From: Metridium senile
Lineage: Eukaryota; Cnidaria; Anthozoa; Actiniaria; Metridiidae
Direction of reading: 5' to 3'
NCBI GenBank assembly: GCA_949775045.1
Contig: OX459095.1
Coordinates: 33,950,564 to 34,014,563 of the forward strand
DNA: 64,000 bases
Below the pieces are notes generated by a model. The model worked only from the letters and a program-made list of their open reading frames with translations, was not told where the DNA came from and did not search any database. How positions within the stretch are numbered: position 1 is the first letter of the stretch; every line of letters begins with the position of its first letter. Below are positions 45,611-56,576 of the stretch, piece by piece. The position numbers and the translations under genes are program-made.

Positions 45611-48275
45611 CATGTGACTTATAGATTGTCAAGTGACTTCCTATTTGGTCATGGTACTATTGCCAACTTGTTTGTTGTCACTTCTACTCAGATGTTTTGT
45701 ATAAAACCATTGAATTTACCAATAAACCAAAGTGCTGAAGACTACTTGAATGAACTTCTAGACGACAATCAATGTTACAATCATCCATGTAAAAATAAGG
45801 AACCACATAACAGCGAGAAACAATGACAATGATACTTTGAAAAGTTTAATCAAGATTTGCTTGACGCTCCTTGGCATGTTGGAGAAATATTTAACGATCC
45901 TGATGACAAATATGTTTACTGGAGAAGTCTCTTTGATAGTATTGCTAACGAACACGCTCCCATCAGCAAAAAACGAGTACGTGAGAAAGATATTAGCTAC
46001 ATGACTGCTGAATGGAAAACAGCTATTAGGAACAAGAGAAAACACGCCATTCAGTTTGCTAAGAACCGTACACCTGAAAACTTTGAGCTGAAGAAGAAAT
46101 ACCGTAACATTGCTACACGGGAAAGAAGAAAGGCTATTTCTGCATACTGGTATAACAAATCAGAGGAACTGAAGTCCAAGCCTAGGGAGTTCTTCAATAC
46201 TTTCAGACCGTTCCTGAATAATAAAACCAAAGGGACTACTTCGATCTGTCTTAGAAGTGACAAAGATGAAACTATCGTGAAAGATCAAAAGCAAGTAGCT
46301 GAAACCCTTGCTAATTACTTCTCTACAGTTGCAGTAAACATCGGTGGAGATCATGTTAATAGCCTTACTGAGAAAGACCTCGACAATCACAGTAGTGTCC
46401 AGATGATAAGAGAATCACACGTCGAGTCTACGTTTAACTTCGCACGTATAGATAAATCTGAAGTACAGGACTCACTTGAAAAGATCAATGTCAGAAAGTC
46501 TTGCGGATGGGATGTAGGATTGCCACCTAAACTTCTAAAGGAAGTAGCTGTTGGTATTGCACCGTCGCTCACTAATCTATACAACAAATGTATTGAGACT
46601 GGTTACTGGTTTGGTGCATGGAAGAAAGGAGAGCTTACCCCAGTTTTCAAGAAAGGTGACAGACAAGACGCCCAGAATTATCGACCAATCACAACTCTTA
46701 TGACTATAGACAAAGTCTTTGAACTATTACTCTGCAAGCAAATCACGGAACATTTTGACTCAACTCTATCTCAAAGAATGACAGCGTACAGAAAGAATCA
46801 TAGCTGTCAAACAACCTTGGTAAGATTAATTGAAGACTGGAAACAGGCGATCGACAGAAAGGAACTAGTGGCCGTACTCTCTACTGACATGAGTAAGGCG
46901 TTTGATTCTCTATGTCATACTCTCGTCATTAAGAAATTAGACGCATATGGCTTTGGAAGTTGTTCCCTTGATCTCATTCGTTCTTTTCTAAACGAAAGAT
47001 ATAACAGAGTAAAGCTGGATAGTATCTCAAGTGAATGGAAGAGCATGTTACGTGGCTGTCCTCAAGGCTCTTCGTTTGGACCTCTTCTTTGGAACCTGTT
47101 TCAAAACGATATGCCCTTCTTGGTCAAAGAATCTAATCTTACTATGTACGCTGACGACCACCAGTTATATCTAACTGGAACTAAATATGACACTGTCATG
47201 TCAAAGTTAAGCACTCAAGGCAATCTAGCCATGTCCTGGTATAGAGACAATTTTCTCTTAGCCAATTCAGACAAATTTCAATGTATTAGTATCAATCCTA
47301 GAAATATAGATAGAGAAAATCAGGACACTATTCTGCACATAGGAGATGAAGGCATTACTAGTACTCCATCTATTAAGTTATTAGGAGTTGAAATTGATGG
47401 GAATTTTGATTTTACTAGTCATATTAGCAATATATGTACGAAGACTAGTCAGAAAGTGGGGGTACTCATGAGATTGCGAAATTTAATACCTACTAAAGCT
47501 AAGCTTATAATTTATAAATCATCCATCCTGCCGCATCTAACTTATTGCCATTTAGCTTGGCATTTTTGTAGAGCATCTGACTGTAGAAAGATTGAACGCA
47601 TTCAAGAGAGAGCGCTTAGAGCTGTTTTCAAATCATTCTCAGAGTCATATGAAGAACTTCTTAAGAAAGCTAATTTATCTTCATTATTGAACCGCCGTTT
47701 GCAGGATATAGCAGTATTAATGTATAAAGTTAAGAATGGTCTGGCGCCTAATATCATCAATGAAATATTTATGCAGACTAATGCGCGATATTCACTTAGA
47801 AATAATGATTTCAACATTCCTAGATTTGACACAGTGAGTTATGGTAAACATACTATTAGATATCTAGGACCGTATATTTGGTCTAAGCTCAATGTGGATC
47901 TCAGATCATCACCCAGCATAAACTCTTTTAAAATGAAAATTAGGAAATTGGATCTATCCAATATATTAGAAAATAACATTAATTGTTGCAAACTATGCAA
48001 CTCGTAACAATAGATATCTCTATATATTTATTATAATTTCTATTATACATTTACATATATTTGTATTATAACTTCTTAACTTAACTTAACTTAATTCTAT
48101 AAATATTTTTAAGATAAATTTTACATATATATATACACTATAGTTATAGATTAATATTACATATAGATATTTTTTACTTTTACTTTTTCTTTCCTTTTCC
48201 TTTGTGTCCCCAATTAGTTGTATAAACTAAATACATAGACACCTGAATAAAGTTATTATTATTTATTATTATTAT
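45611..48275 (+). mobile_element. 5'-truncated non-LTR retrotransposon (CR1/Rex1-like) with ATT tail
   Basis: The unit spans a short remnant frame (45614-45826), the reverse transcriptase frame, an AT-rich 3' UTR and a 3' end cctgaataaagttattatta followed by (att)n. I see no full endonuclease domain upstream, so the 5' end is truncated. The simple-repeat tail fits the CR1/L2/Rex1 group better than poly-A elements. Confidence 0.8.
45857..48007 (+). CDS. Non-LTR retrotransposon reverse transcriptase, intact 716-codon frame
   Basis: The frame opens after a stop at about 45831 and has no obvious native ATG; it is the downstream part of a larger pol ORF whose endonuclease is missing. The order is: linker DAPWHVGEIFNDPDDKYVYW, then FKKGDRQDAQNYRPI (RT block 2), STDMSKAFDSL (block A, near residue 343), GCPQGSSFGPLLWN (block B), MYADDHQLYL (catalytic YADD, near residue 430), LLGVEID (block D/E), and a C-terminal RIQERALRAVFKSFSESYEE thumb region. 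The tail CCKLCNS is the usual Cys end. All catalytic Asp residues are present. Without the endonuclease it is unlikely to be autonomous. Clade is inferred as CR1/Rex1-like. Confidence 0.85.
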   Translation: MLDAPWHVGEIFNDPDDKYVYWRSLFDSIANEHAPISKKRVREKDISYMTAEWKTAIRNKRKHAIQFAKNRTPENFELKKKYRNIATRERRKAISAYWYNKSEELKSKPREFFNTFRPFLNNKTKGTTSICLRSDKDETIVKDQKQVAETLANYFSTVAVNIGGDHVNSLTEKDLDNHSSVQMIRESHVESTFNFARIDKSEVQDSLEKINVRKSCGWDVGLPPKLLKEVAVGIAPSLTNLYNKCIETGYWFGAWKKGELTPVFKKGDRQDAQNYRPITTLMTIDKVFELLLCKQITEHFDSTLSQRMTAYRKNHSCQTTLVRLIEDWKQAIDRKELVAVLSTDMSKAFDSLCHTLVIKKLDAYGFGSCSLDLIRSFLNERYNRVKLDSISSEWKSMLRGCPQGSSFGPLLWNLFQNDMPFLVKESNLTMYADDHQLYLTGTKYDTVMSKLSTQGNLAMSWYRDNFLLANSDKFQCISINPRNIDRENQDTILHIGDEGITSTPSIKLLGVEIDGNFDFTSHISNICTKTSQKVGVLMRLRNLIPTKAKLIIYKSSILPHLTYCHLAWHFCRASDCRKIERIQERALRAVFKSFSESYEELLKKANLSSLLNRRLQDIAVLMYKVKNGLAPNIINEIFMQTNARYSLRNNDFNIPRFDTVSYGKHTIRYLGPYIWSKLNVDLRSSPSINSFKMKIRKLDLSNILENNINCCKLCNS

Positions 48276-48334
48276 AAAAACAATAAGGTATACACAGACA
48301 AAAAATTTGTGGCAGCCATGTTAGGCGCGCGCGG

Positions 48335-48715
48335 AAGAAAAATAATAATAATAATAATATCTTTATTTAACAAGAGTGACACTTTATCAGATAATTTTCA
48401 AGTGGCTCTCGTAATGTGTATACAATTTTGTGTAAAGTCTACATTTAATAGTAATAAAAAATATAAAAGGCAGTCTGTATTTATCAGTGTATCAACATAA
48501 CAGCAAACAGAGTCAACTATGCTAATTTCTGTACATAAAGACAACAACGCGACAATTCAAAAAGCAGCAACACGCTAATTCAAAAAGAACACAAGATTTT
48601 AACACAACATGCATGTTTATTGTTCAAATTGACTGTATTTTACATGACAATAACTCAACTTTAAAGTAAAGAAACACAGCTATGAACCAGATGAATTGTC
48701 TACCTACTTCGTCAC
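48335..48715 (-). repeat. Opposite-strand retroelement 3' tail
   Basis: On the minus strand this ends cactcttgttaaataaagat followed by (att)n. It lies about 60 bases from the ATT tail of the plus-strand element, giving a tail-to-tail pair. Confidence 0.6.
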
Positions 48716-48930
48716 TTCAACTCGAGTAACGCAGCCGCAGCGTTAGCCTCAAATTCAATATCGGCGGTTTCTTCTTGGTTTGTGGTGTTTTTTACATGTT
48801 GCTGTCGTCTTCGATTGTTGACAAGGTGAAGCGTTCTCAACACCCACATGTACATCTGGCTGTTTCAATTCTTGTTGTTGTAACTGTAAAGCGAGTACTT
48901 GTGTTACGTGACCCTGCATGTGAGCAATAT
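48716..48930 (-). pseudogene. C-terminal coding remnant, broken
   Basis: The minus frame reads LQLQQQELKQPDVHVGVENA and then KTTATCKKHHK, and after a frame change ends ADIEFEANAAAALLELK and a stop. The last phrase resembles tails of multi-copy cnidarian transposon proteins (recalled). It is upstream of, and on the same strand as, the ATT tail. Confidence 0.35.
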
Positions 48931-48943
48931 ACCGGAGTACTTA

Positions 48944-49614
48944 CTATATGAAAAACACGCATTTGCAGCAAAAAATGTCACGATTTACCGCTATAAAAAT
49001 TGTATAGAATAGTATAGAGAACTCAAATATGCACGATTTATAATTTGCACGATTTACCATTTTCATTTTCCTAAAAAGGGAACTAAGACATCTCTTAACT
49101 GTCTGTCTACGGTAAATCGTCGGAATGTTATAAAGAATATGAAATATATCTTGCGTCAATCAAATACGATCCTCACATCACCATAGAAACTCGTGCATTT
49201 CATCTAAAGGGGGGATTATGTTACAAAATCTATCTGAACGTGTTGCTGTGATAAGTATTACAGTCAGTTGTTTGAAAATATACTAAATATACTTTATATA
49301 ATATATCTCTTTATTGTTACTAAGATAAATTACAAGAAATATAAATACTAATATTTCAGCCTTCTGCCCTTGTTAGTAATTATTTGGTCTATTCGCCGTG
49401 GCATTAAACCGATGATGTTATTTATAATTTGAGTGTCTGAGTTGAGAATAACCGAGGGCTTTGAGGGCCGTAAGTTAGAAAACTGTTAAAGGTTATTATG
49501 TATCCCTCGTTAGATAAAGTTATTGTATTGTAATAACGTTTTTGACACGTTTTGTAAATTGCTCAAACGATTCACAAGTTATTTTTTCTTTTACGGCCTG
49601 ATCGCTTTAATTTC
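48944..49614. other. No clear feature
   Basis: AT-rich sequence between repeat remnants. It may include the degraded end of the Tc1-like element. Confidence 0.35.
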
Positions 49615-50519
49615 TCTTAACTATACTAAATAGGTTCTCAATAGGGCTGAGATCCGGTGAACTTGGTGGAAGGAAAACAAGTTCGCCCTCACTTTCTTCA
49701 AAGCCTTTCGCGCGCTTGCACTATTTTGTGATGGGTCACCGTCCTGAATGATTAATCGGCTTCTCTTTTTCAATTTTTCTAAAATTGTAGCGAAATGTTC
49801 GAGGATGAACTTGGAATAAAACGTGCCGTCCATGTGTTCGTATTCCTGACATAACACAACGCCACAATTGAAGGATATAGCTACAAGTATATGTAACACT
49901 TTCCCGCCAGAACCAACATGACTGCCTTTGGCGGTACAGGATATGTCTAATGCTTCATCCTTCGTTCTCCATATCCTTCCCTTTGGTGTTCTTGCTTGGT
50001 CGTATGGGTTTTTCTTGTACCAGAAGCTCACCCCATCAAGATAGAAAGCAACTTTTTTGATCCAAACAGAAGTATCATACCCTCGCTTCATGTTCTTCGC
50101 GAATGTTAATCTAAGGGAAAGGTCTTTCTTGGTAATCACTCCTTTCTTACGTGCATTAAGGTATTTGAATCCATTTAATATCCTTTAGTGTTCTGTTGAT
50201 GGTGGATATGGATGCTTCACTCCTAAGTCCCATTTCTGATCTTAAGGTCGTTAACGTGAACTTTCCATTTTCTTTGCGGAGTTTCTTCACACAACGTCTC
50301 GTGGAACTGACTGATCTTTCCTTGATTTTTCTATTCCTGCCTCGATCAATATCTTTCTTCTGTGTTTTTTTTTTGTTACTTTCTAAAAGTCGATACAGCA
50401 ACGAACGGCTGATGTACAGTTTGGTTGCAATTAATTTCTGACACTGTCAGTCAACTCTCTTCGTAATATAAGCGTGCTTGAGCACGAATCTCTGGAGAAA
50501 TCACTCTCGTAAACACCAT
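49615..50519 (-). pseudogene. Tc1-like transposase, DD34E motifs, broken
   Basis: It starts MVFTRVISPEIRAQAY at 50519. A helix-turn-helix-like segment (LRSEMGLRSEASISTINRTL) follows after breaks. Catalytic motifs are FYLDGVSFWYKKNPY (first Asp), LIIQDGDPSQNSA (second Asp) and, after a +1 frameshift near 49690, SSPDLSPIENLF (Glu). The spacing between the second Asp and the Glu is about 34 residues, as in Tc1. At least two frame breaks make it inactive. No matching TIR pair was found around it. Confidence 0.75.
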
Positions 50520-50728
50520 GTTCACTTTTGATTTTACAACAAATGACACGCGCTTTGAAATTAAGCGTTTGTTACGTTTTTTTCTTTTCCTTATATGGAG
50601 TCAGCATGTTCTATATTCCGATTAGAATGTTATCTGAAATATTTTACCGCTGACATGTTTCAGTTTGGTCGGTATAACAACACGCAAAATGCGCGTTTGA
50701 ACATTAAGTGGACGTATTACGTCTCAGA

Positions 50729-51008
50729 CAATCATGTGCAAAATACCTTGGGACATTGCCCGTTTTTTACATGTAAAAGTTTTGTATCAAATTTTCACGT
50801 TTCCTCCTCTCCCCCGTTTCAATGTTGAATTGTGAGAGTGTAAAACGCTTTTCATTTGAAAGACCAATCAACATTGCTTGGGGGGGGGGGGGGGGGGGGG
50901 GTGAGGGTTTGTACATGAAAGCAATGAATTTTGCATATATTTTTAAACGCAAACAAAAACGCCCATAAAATAGTGGTAAGTAGTTCAACAATTTTGCACA
51001 TGATTGTA
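50729..51008 (-). mobile_element. MITE family C, copy 2, inverted
   Basis: caatcatgtgcaaaatacct at the left and its complement ending caacaattttgcacatgattg-TA at the right. It carries a G run of about 22 (50879-50901) next to catttgaaagaccaatcaac, exactly where the 26767 copy has a shorter C run. Confidence 0.8.
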
Positions 51009-51317
51009 GCCGGATCCAAAACGGCTATTTGCCTAGAATGATAACTTCCCATAGGTATACCTTTGATTTGTTTATAAATATGATTCCCAAATTGAAAATA
51101 GTTATAATTATTAACGAAACGATTAATAATGAGTTAGAGGTCTCTATATAAATCCTGTAATTAAGTAGCTTACAACTACAAATAATGGTGCCTATCGTAT
51201 CTTGAATATTATTATTTGTATATAACGATGAAAATTCAAAAGTTGTTAAATTATAATCATATATATTGTCTACGTGTACATTGTTAATCTCATTTAAAAG
51301 TTTGAAAGACGAAGTAA

Positions 51318-51560
51318 TTATATGTTAGGGAAATTAGTTTTTTTTCCTTGAAAAAAATCTTTAAATTGATTTATAATAAAATCTAATTCCAAACCTAAGA
51401 GCTTAGAAGGGTTGCTGGTTATCCAAGAATGAGCTGTTATAATAGGTCTCCCTTTTAAAATATTAAGTCGATTATATGATGCCAGATTATTAAGCTTATG
51501 AATGTTCGGATATAAATTTAAAAAAAAAATAGGTAACATACAAAGATCTTATTAAATTAA
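51318..51560 (-). pseudogene. Reverse transcriptase fragment, Penelope-like
   Basis: The minus frame has LYPNIHKLNNLASYNRLNIL, then KGRPIITAHSWITSNPSKLL. The pattern (leu-x-lys-ile-his-lys, then R-P-I-x-x, then S-K-x-L) fits the start of the Penelope-like RT domain. The YADD region is absent. It could also be a DIRS-type fragment. Confidence 0.45.
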
Positions 51561-51789
51561 TTTGCAGGTGATTAAAATTAATGTTAGGAAAAGATTTGTT
51601 GTGTGTTACGGAAGACGATGATAAAACTTTGGAAGAAATGACCTTATTTAACCCTGAAAATTTTTCATTTAAAAGGGTATTTTTTATTTTTATTATTATT
51701 TAAATTGTTTAAAGAAAGTACCTTTTTTGAGTAAATTAATAATCTTGTTATCTAATTATAAGATCGTGAAATTATGTATTTTGTTTTAT

Positions 51790-52015
51790 TTTGAATTTGG
51801 AAAATAAGGGATTTCCCTTATCCTATGGGAAGGACGGCCAACACATCTCTCCTTTCTAATTCAATAGCTTGCAGTACTTCGTACTGATAATTTTCAGGCA
51901 AATATTTGATGATTTTATCGTTTCCAAGCCATAGTCTAAATATTCGTAAAAAAAATCCTGCGGCGCTCCATATTTGCTTTCGGTCAACACATGTGCTGTG
52001 AAACCAGAACATCAA
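51790..52015 (-). pseudogene. RecQ-like helicase fragment with stop inside Walker A
   Basis: The minus frame reads YQYEVLQAIELERRDVLAVL then PIG, a stop, and GKSLIFQI. This is the RecQ-type motif I (usually ..VLPTGYGKSLIF..) with a nonsense codon in place of the Tyr. Downstream motifs are not found. RecQ-like fragments are often carried by multi-copy elements. Confidence 0.55.
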
Positions 52016-52221
52016 ATATTTCCATGAAAAAAGGATTAGCTCAAAGCCCTATTTATTTACGCGTTCTCTGGGTACAAGATTGTCAACACATGGGAACTGT
52101 GACAACATATAAAGTTCTTGAGTGGGCTGTATGCAAAGAGGAGAATCAACAAAGCGAGGGTGATGATGACAAATATCACTTTCAAATGGCAGTTAAACTG
52201 AATTACAAAGTCGATGGGTAG
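51991..52221 (+). pseudogene. Fragment resembling element-encoded helper protein
   Basis: The plus frame includes TTYKVLEWAVCKEENQQ then DKYHFQMAVKLNYK. I recall a similar HYHMAVKL phrase from multi-copy cnidarian proteins, but cannot assign a function. Confidence 0.3.
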
Positions 52222-52226
52222 ACGTG

Positions 52227-53000
52227 CTAAATTATCTGCATAGCCATCATAATATTCAGGTTAAATTTAGTGATGCACATGTCAACTATTATTGTGCATA
52301 TCATTATTGTGTTAAAAACCATTTTTACCTTTGCTTTCTTGAGTGATTTTTTAGCCAATGCACTATTCTGGCTCGAACCATTGTCCATAACAAATTTCCT
52401 GGCTTTGTTGTTTTTTGAATATTTTCGATTGGATTGAGGTCTGGAGACCTTGCAGGAATACAAACCACTTTTACCTTTGCTTTCTTGAGTGATTTTTTAG
52501 CTAATGCACTATTCTGGCTCGGAGCGTTGTACATAACAAATTTCCTGGCTTTGTTGTTTTTGAAAATTTCTTGAAACAGTTTTCAAAATTTCTTTTAATA
52601 ACGTCAGCGAAATTCTTTCCATTCATTTTTTTATATTGTTCAAGAAAAATAATAACTTTTCTATAGCTAATTAGCACCAAAAGAAGGAGTCTTTTTCCCC
52701 ATCTAGACTTTTAGAGCCCTTAGATGTTATTTTCAACCCCTCATTTTTTTCCCTTCAAACTCTCCATTTGGGGCTCATGTATGAAAGAAACGCCCTCGAG
52801 ATAAAATACCATGTCGTCCGTCCAATAGTTTGGTGTAGTTTTTAATGTTTTTAAATTGTCTTTTGCAAATCTAAGTCTTTTCTTTCTGTCCGAGTCACAG
52901 ATAAGTCCTTTTCTTCTTGTCTGTAAACTCTTGTATCCTAATTTTTGTATTTCTCTGAGGTAAGTCCGGTAACTTTCCGTTGAGAAAGACCGCAATACTA
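52227..53000 (-). pseudogene. Second Tc1-like transposase, first Asp replaced, internally duplicated
   Basis: The frame from about 52995 has LGYKSLQTRRKGLICDSDRK and then VFYLEGVSF, where the first catalytic Asp of the family is Glu. Further down, NAPSQNSALAKKSLKKAKVK and CIPARSPDLNPIENIQK appear. A segment of about 95 bases (52327-52420 and 52467-52562) is tandemly duplicated with a period of 140, splitting the C-terminal part. Clearly inactive. Confidence 0.7.
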
Positions 53001-53510
53001 ATAAAGATTTAACTGTGAAATTGACGTTCTCTGTCCTGATATTCTTTATTCCTCATGATAGTATTCTTCTTTCTCTATTAGTTAGGTTTATCTTTATTCC
53101 CAACTTTGTTTTTTGATTTCTGCTTGATTTTGTTTAAAGCAAATCTTCTTACACTGCTTTTCGATATAGAACACATCTCTGCTATTTCTGAAATAGAGTA
53201 TGTGCGTTTTTTTAAATGGAACATATGCTCTGCCTAGCACATTTATAGGCATCAATCTTGCCTTGAAAGACCATTTTCACCCTCTTGCAACGTTGATATT
53301 TTCACAATGACGTGTATTGTTGCGGACGCCTTAAGCTCGTGCATTTTTGGACGTTACTATGGTTATATCATTTTTCTCAAGCTACAGTATAAATATATCC
53401 ACAAGGAAGCATATACGTGTTAATGACGGCTTATTTGTTTTGTAGAATGTTATTGTAGAATAATTTTTTGCTTAGGCAGAATTCTCATACATTTTTAGCA
53501 AATTTATAGA
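53001..53510. other. Degraded N-terminal part of the second Tc1-like element and flank
   Basis: Short out-of-frame phrases compatible with a helix-turn-helix region are present, but nothing continuous. Confidence 0.3.
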
Positions 53511-53515
53511 TAAGT

Positions 53516-53563
53516 ATCATGAAGTGATGTTAAATCAGTATCATGAAGTGATGTTAAATCAGG
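53516..53563. repeat. 24-base tandem duplication
   Basis: tatcatgaagtgatgttaaa plus tcag, twice. Confidence 0.9.
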
Positions 53564-54531
53564 CTAAGGTAAGAAAAAGTTCATAGAAATTCTAGTTAAG
53601 TCGTACCATAGCGCTAAAAATGGTACATTTTCAAGTGCTATTTTATCACATTTGGGACCAAATCCTGTTTTCCTCGTTTTTACACGAAATAAAAATCTCT
53701 CTATTTTGTTTGCCGCGAACTTTCGATTTTGTTTGGTAATTGGTTGGAGACATTCGCTCTTAAGATGTTTGTCAATGGTGGGTGTAGAGGGTCTCTGAGG
53801 GGATTAGAAAACAGTGTGGGGCGAGGAGGGTCCCACAGTGGATGGAGAGTGGGGTCGCAATAAGAAGTTGTTTGAGCCGGTCGTCGTCAGTCGTAATGTT
53901 GTAATCGTCACTGTCCATTGAGACTAAAGCCTCAATGAGTGTTTTGTCATCTACCTCCATGAGGGAGACAGGATGTAGAAGATGTAGAGAGTGATGGTTG
54001 TGTGTGGTGGTGGTGGTGATGGGTGATGGTGGCACTGGCTTGAAGATATAACCTTATTTATTATAACCAAGGACATTTTTCTTGTAAAAATGTGTTTTGT
54101 TTATGGTATTCTCATTTGAAATATGAAAAGCAAGTCCAGGAAGTACCTTTAGTAAATTGATAATATTGAAAATTAGGCGCCTTCAAATGCACATTTTTAT
54201 ATCTTTGTACATTAGCTCGTGAAATATTGAGCTTTGTCTTAGCTCTCTTTTTTCCATAGCTATCGATGAACAGGGGGACGTTAAGGGTTTTGGAGATGGT
54301 GAGATCTCTCAGACTGACAAATACTTTATGGCAGTTTGGTAAATTTTGGCGAACTTTGCTTTAGGAAGGTTAACCCAGTTGCATTTTAAACTTGATCAGC
54401 CAAATTGACATCCCAGACCGACCCATCTTTCATTTTGTCAGGGATAAATTGATGACATTCCACATTCATTCAAAACAACTGGAATCAGAGTTAAAAGATA
54501 AAATGTTTTTATTCACAAAAAATACTGTTAC
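53564..54531. other. No supported gene
   Basis: A minus frame of 87 codons at 53772-54035 (Thr/His-rich start, then EVDDKTLIEALVSMDSDDYN) could be an exon, but has no relative I recognise and no convincing splice pair. Confidence 0.3.
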
Positions 54532-55030
54532 TCAATGTAAATGAATTATATATTTCCCAGGGATCTCCCTCTTGTTCTTCTTTTCCTTTTTGCGACCTGC
54601 AAAGTAGAAAAAGAAAATAATCAAGAGAAGACAAAACCTATTATACATTTGTAAAGCAAACATGCTAATTAAACAATGTTGATGCTAACATGAAAATGTG
54701 TTTTAAACAAACAAGCATTCCCTTTTTATTAATAAATGGAGTTGAGACAATAAATTTGTGAAATACAAATGACCAAATAGAGCAAATAATTTTCAACAAA
54801 TTTCATAAAATAACAATATATATTTTTTTATAACGGTTCACAGATGTAATATTTCTACTCTAAATGTTATAAAAAGGACCTTTTTTTGCTGGGGCATACT
54901 CGAGCCACATGCCTGAAGTCCCTGCATGCGTAGCATCTCATCGTTTTTTTCCCTCGCAATCTGTTGAAGAAGAGAAATGGCCCCACCCACCACAATGATA
55001 ACATTTGAGTAAAAGGAAATTGTCAAAAAG
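54532..55030 (-). pseudogene. Remnant CCHC knuckles and a possible alternative last exon of the micro-exon gene
   Basis: At about 54880-55030 the minus strand encodes KCYHCGGWGHF...C and, after a frameshift in a run of seven A, MRCYACRDFRHVARVCPSKK, a canonical C-x2-C-x4-H-x4-C knuckle. There is no AG acceptor before the first knuckle. Further down, 54532-54596 is an exon-like block (acceptor ttgcag, basic frame KEKKNKREIPGK, then a stop) in the phase needed to follow exon 8 of the gene at 57577-61662. Either it is an alternative 3' end or the trail of an older duplicate. Confidence 0.45.
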
Positions 55031-55059
55031 CATTTATAGTTCATGATACATTAATATTA

Positions 55060-56340
55060 CATGCGATGTACACTTTTTCAATTTATATCAACATTTACAT
55101 ACTTTTGTTACTTTTATTGTGGCTTGGGGTACTATCTGAAAGATATCAAGTTATGTCAAAATTATATTTTTTAATACCCTTAAAAGATCATTGCATTCAT
55201 CCCAAAATAAATATTGAAAAAAATCAAATGAAATCGATGCAGTTCTATATTGTATGAAAACCAGGTATTTTATTATTAAAAACTTTGTGTAAAACATCAT
55301 TTTGTTCTGTAAACAAAAAATTAACGACTTTGAAGTAAAAACTACTAAAAAAAGCTTGTTTAATTAGTAAGCATAAAATAGTCAATATTGCTAAATAAAC
55401 AAAAGTTATTCAACCAATTTCAAATTATGTTTGTATTTCAATTCATCTTTTTGATGTTTTCCGTTTATGAGGTTTAAAGGCCCAGTACAGGATGCTTTGC
55501 GGCCGTTTGTTTTTGTTTTGAAATAGCGTTATTGTTAAATGGCGCTCTCTAATTGGCCAAAAACCGCGTGAGTTCAAAGTCCATGGCCGTACGGAGATAC
55601 GAAAAATATCACATATCAACATACATGAAAGTAGCGAACTCTTTCGATGAACCTTTGAGCTTTTGAGTGTTTCTGAATATCCTTAAATACATCCCTGAGA
55701 AGAAAACTATCGTGTAATAGTATGCGGTGAATGTAATAAAGGATTGGGCATGGTATGTTATGTGTATTTCTGTTGTATTATCAAAGTAACGATATTGATC
55801 AACTCGATTTGTCCGCTTTGTTATTATTAAGCAATCGTTGTAGTAAAAATATGTTTAAGAAAATTGATCCAAATATAAAGTTAATAAGTATTTTTAATGT
55901 CCATAGTATATTATCGTCTCGTCTGAGCAGCTCTATGGCATATTTTAACTGCTAGTCCGTGGATCGGAATGAGATGCCTGCGAAGCGGCTGAGTTGATTG
56001 TAATCTACTTAAACATCAAAGCTTGTTATAATTTTACATCTATTTACGAAAAATATACAAAATATTGCGGCACAGATGTTGTAAAATACATAGAGAACTT
56101 AAATACAGTGAAATGTTTTGAGATATTAGCAAGATTTTTTGGATTGAGAAGGCATTATGAACTTTGATAATTTCGTGATACACGAAATTAGGTCGAGGCA
56201 CGCAAACCATCCCAGTCGATACTCAGCCTTTAAAAAGTACGTAAATAAACACCTCTTTCAATCGAGCAAAGGCCACGAAAAGTACAATTTACACATGCAC
56301 AAACATCGTTTCATGTATGGTTTTTATCTCAAAAAGTAAA
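55060..56340. other. No supported feature
   Basis: Short frames at 55066, 55755 and 56157 have no family resemblance. The sequence is AT-rich. Confidence 0.35.
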
Positions 56341-56344
56341 TAAA

Positions 56345-56515
56345 ATGGAGATAAACCTTTTCTCTTTTCTTTCAATAATAAAACCAGAGTTTAGGAGATC
56401 GAATCAGACTGTGAGGAAAGAGTACTTTATTCCATTACTCGTTTTACATTAGTGACGTAACTAATACAATTACATTCATTAACGTGCTAATTATTTATTC
56501 CATTACACCCTCCCG
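56345..56515 (-). repeat. Probable 3' LTR of a retroelement
   Basis: On the minus strand a purine-rich tract (cgggaggg) is followed by tgtaatggaataaataatta, then a second aataaa and gtactctttcctcacagtct. A polypurine tract abutting TG and followed by a poly-A signal is the usual arrangement at a 3' LTR. The 5' LTR is not in view and the outer end is uncertain. Confidence 0.4.
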
Positions 56516-56576
56516 GGCCAGCAGTAAAGTGTTAGTTACAGATTATAAGGTGTCTTTATAGTAAAAGTGTTCAATT

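Noticed and set aside
56157..56339. 60-codon plus frame rich in His and Lys
   Set aside because: Its length is compatible with chance and no motif was recognised.
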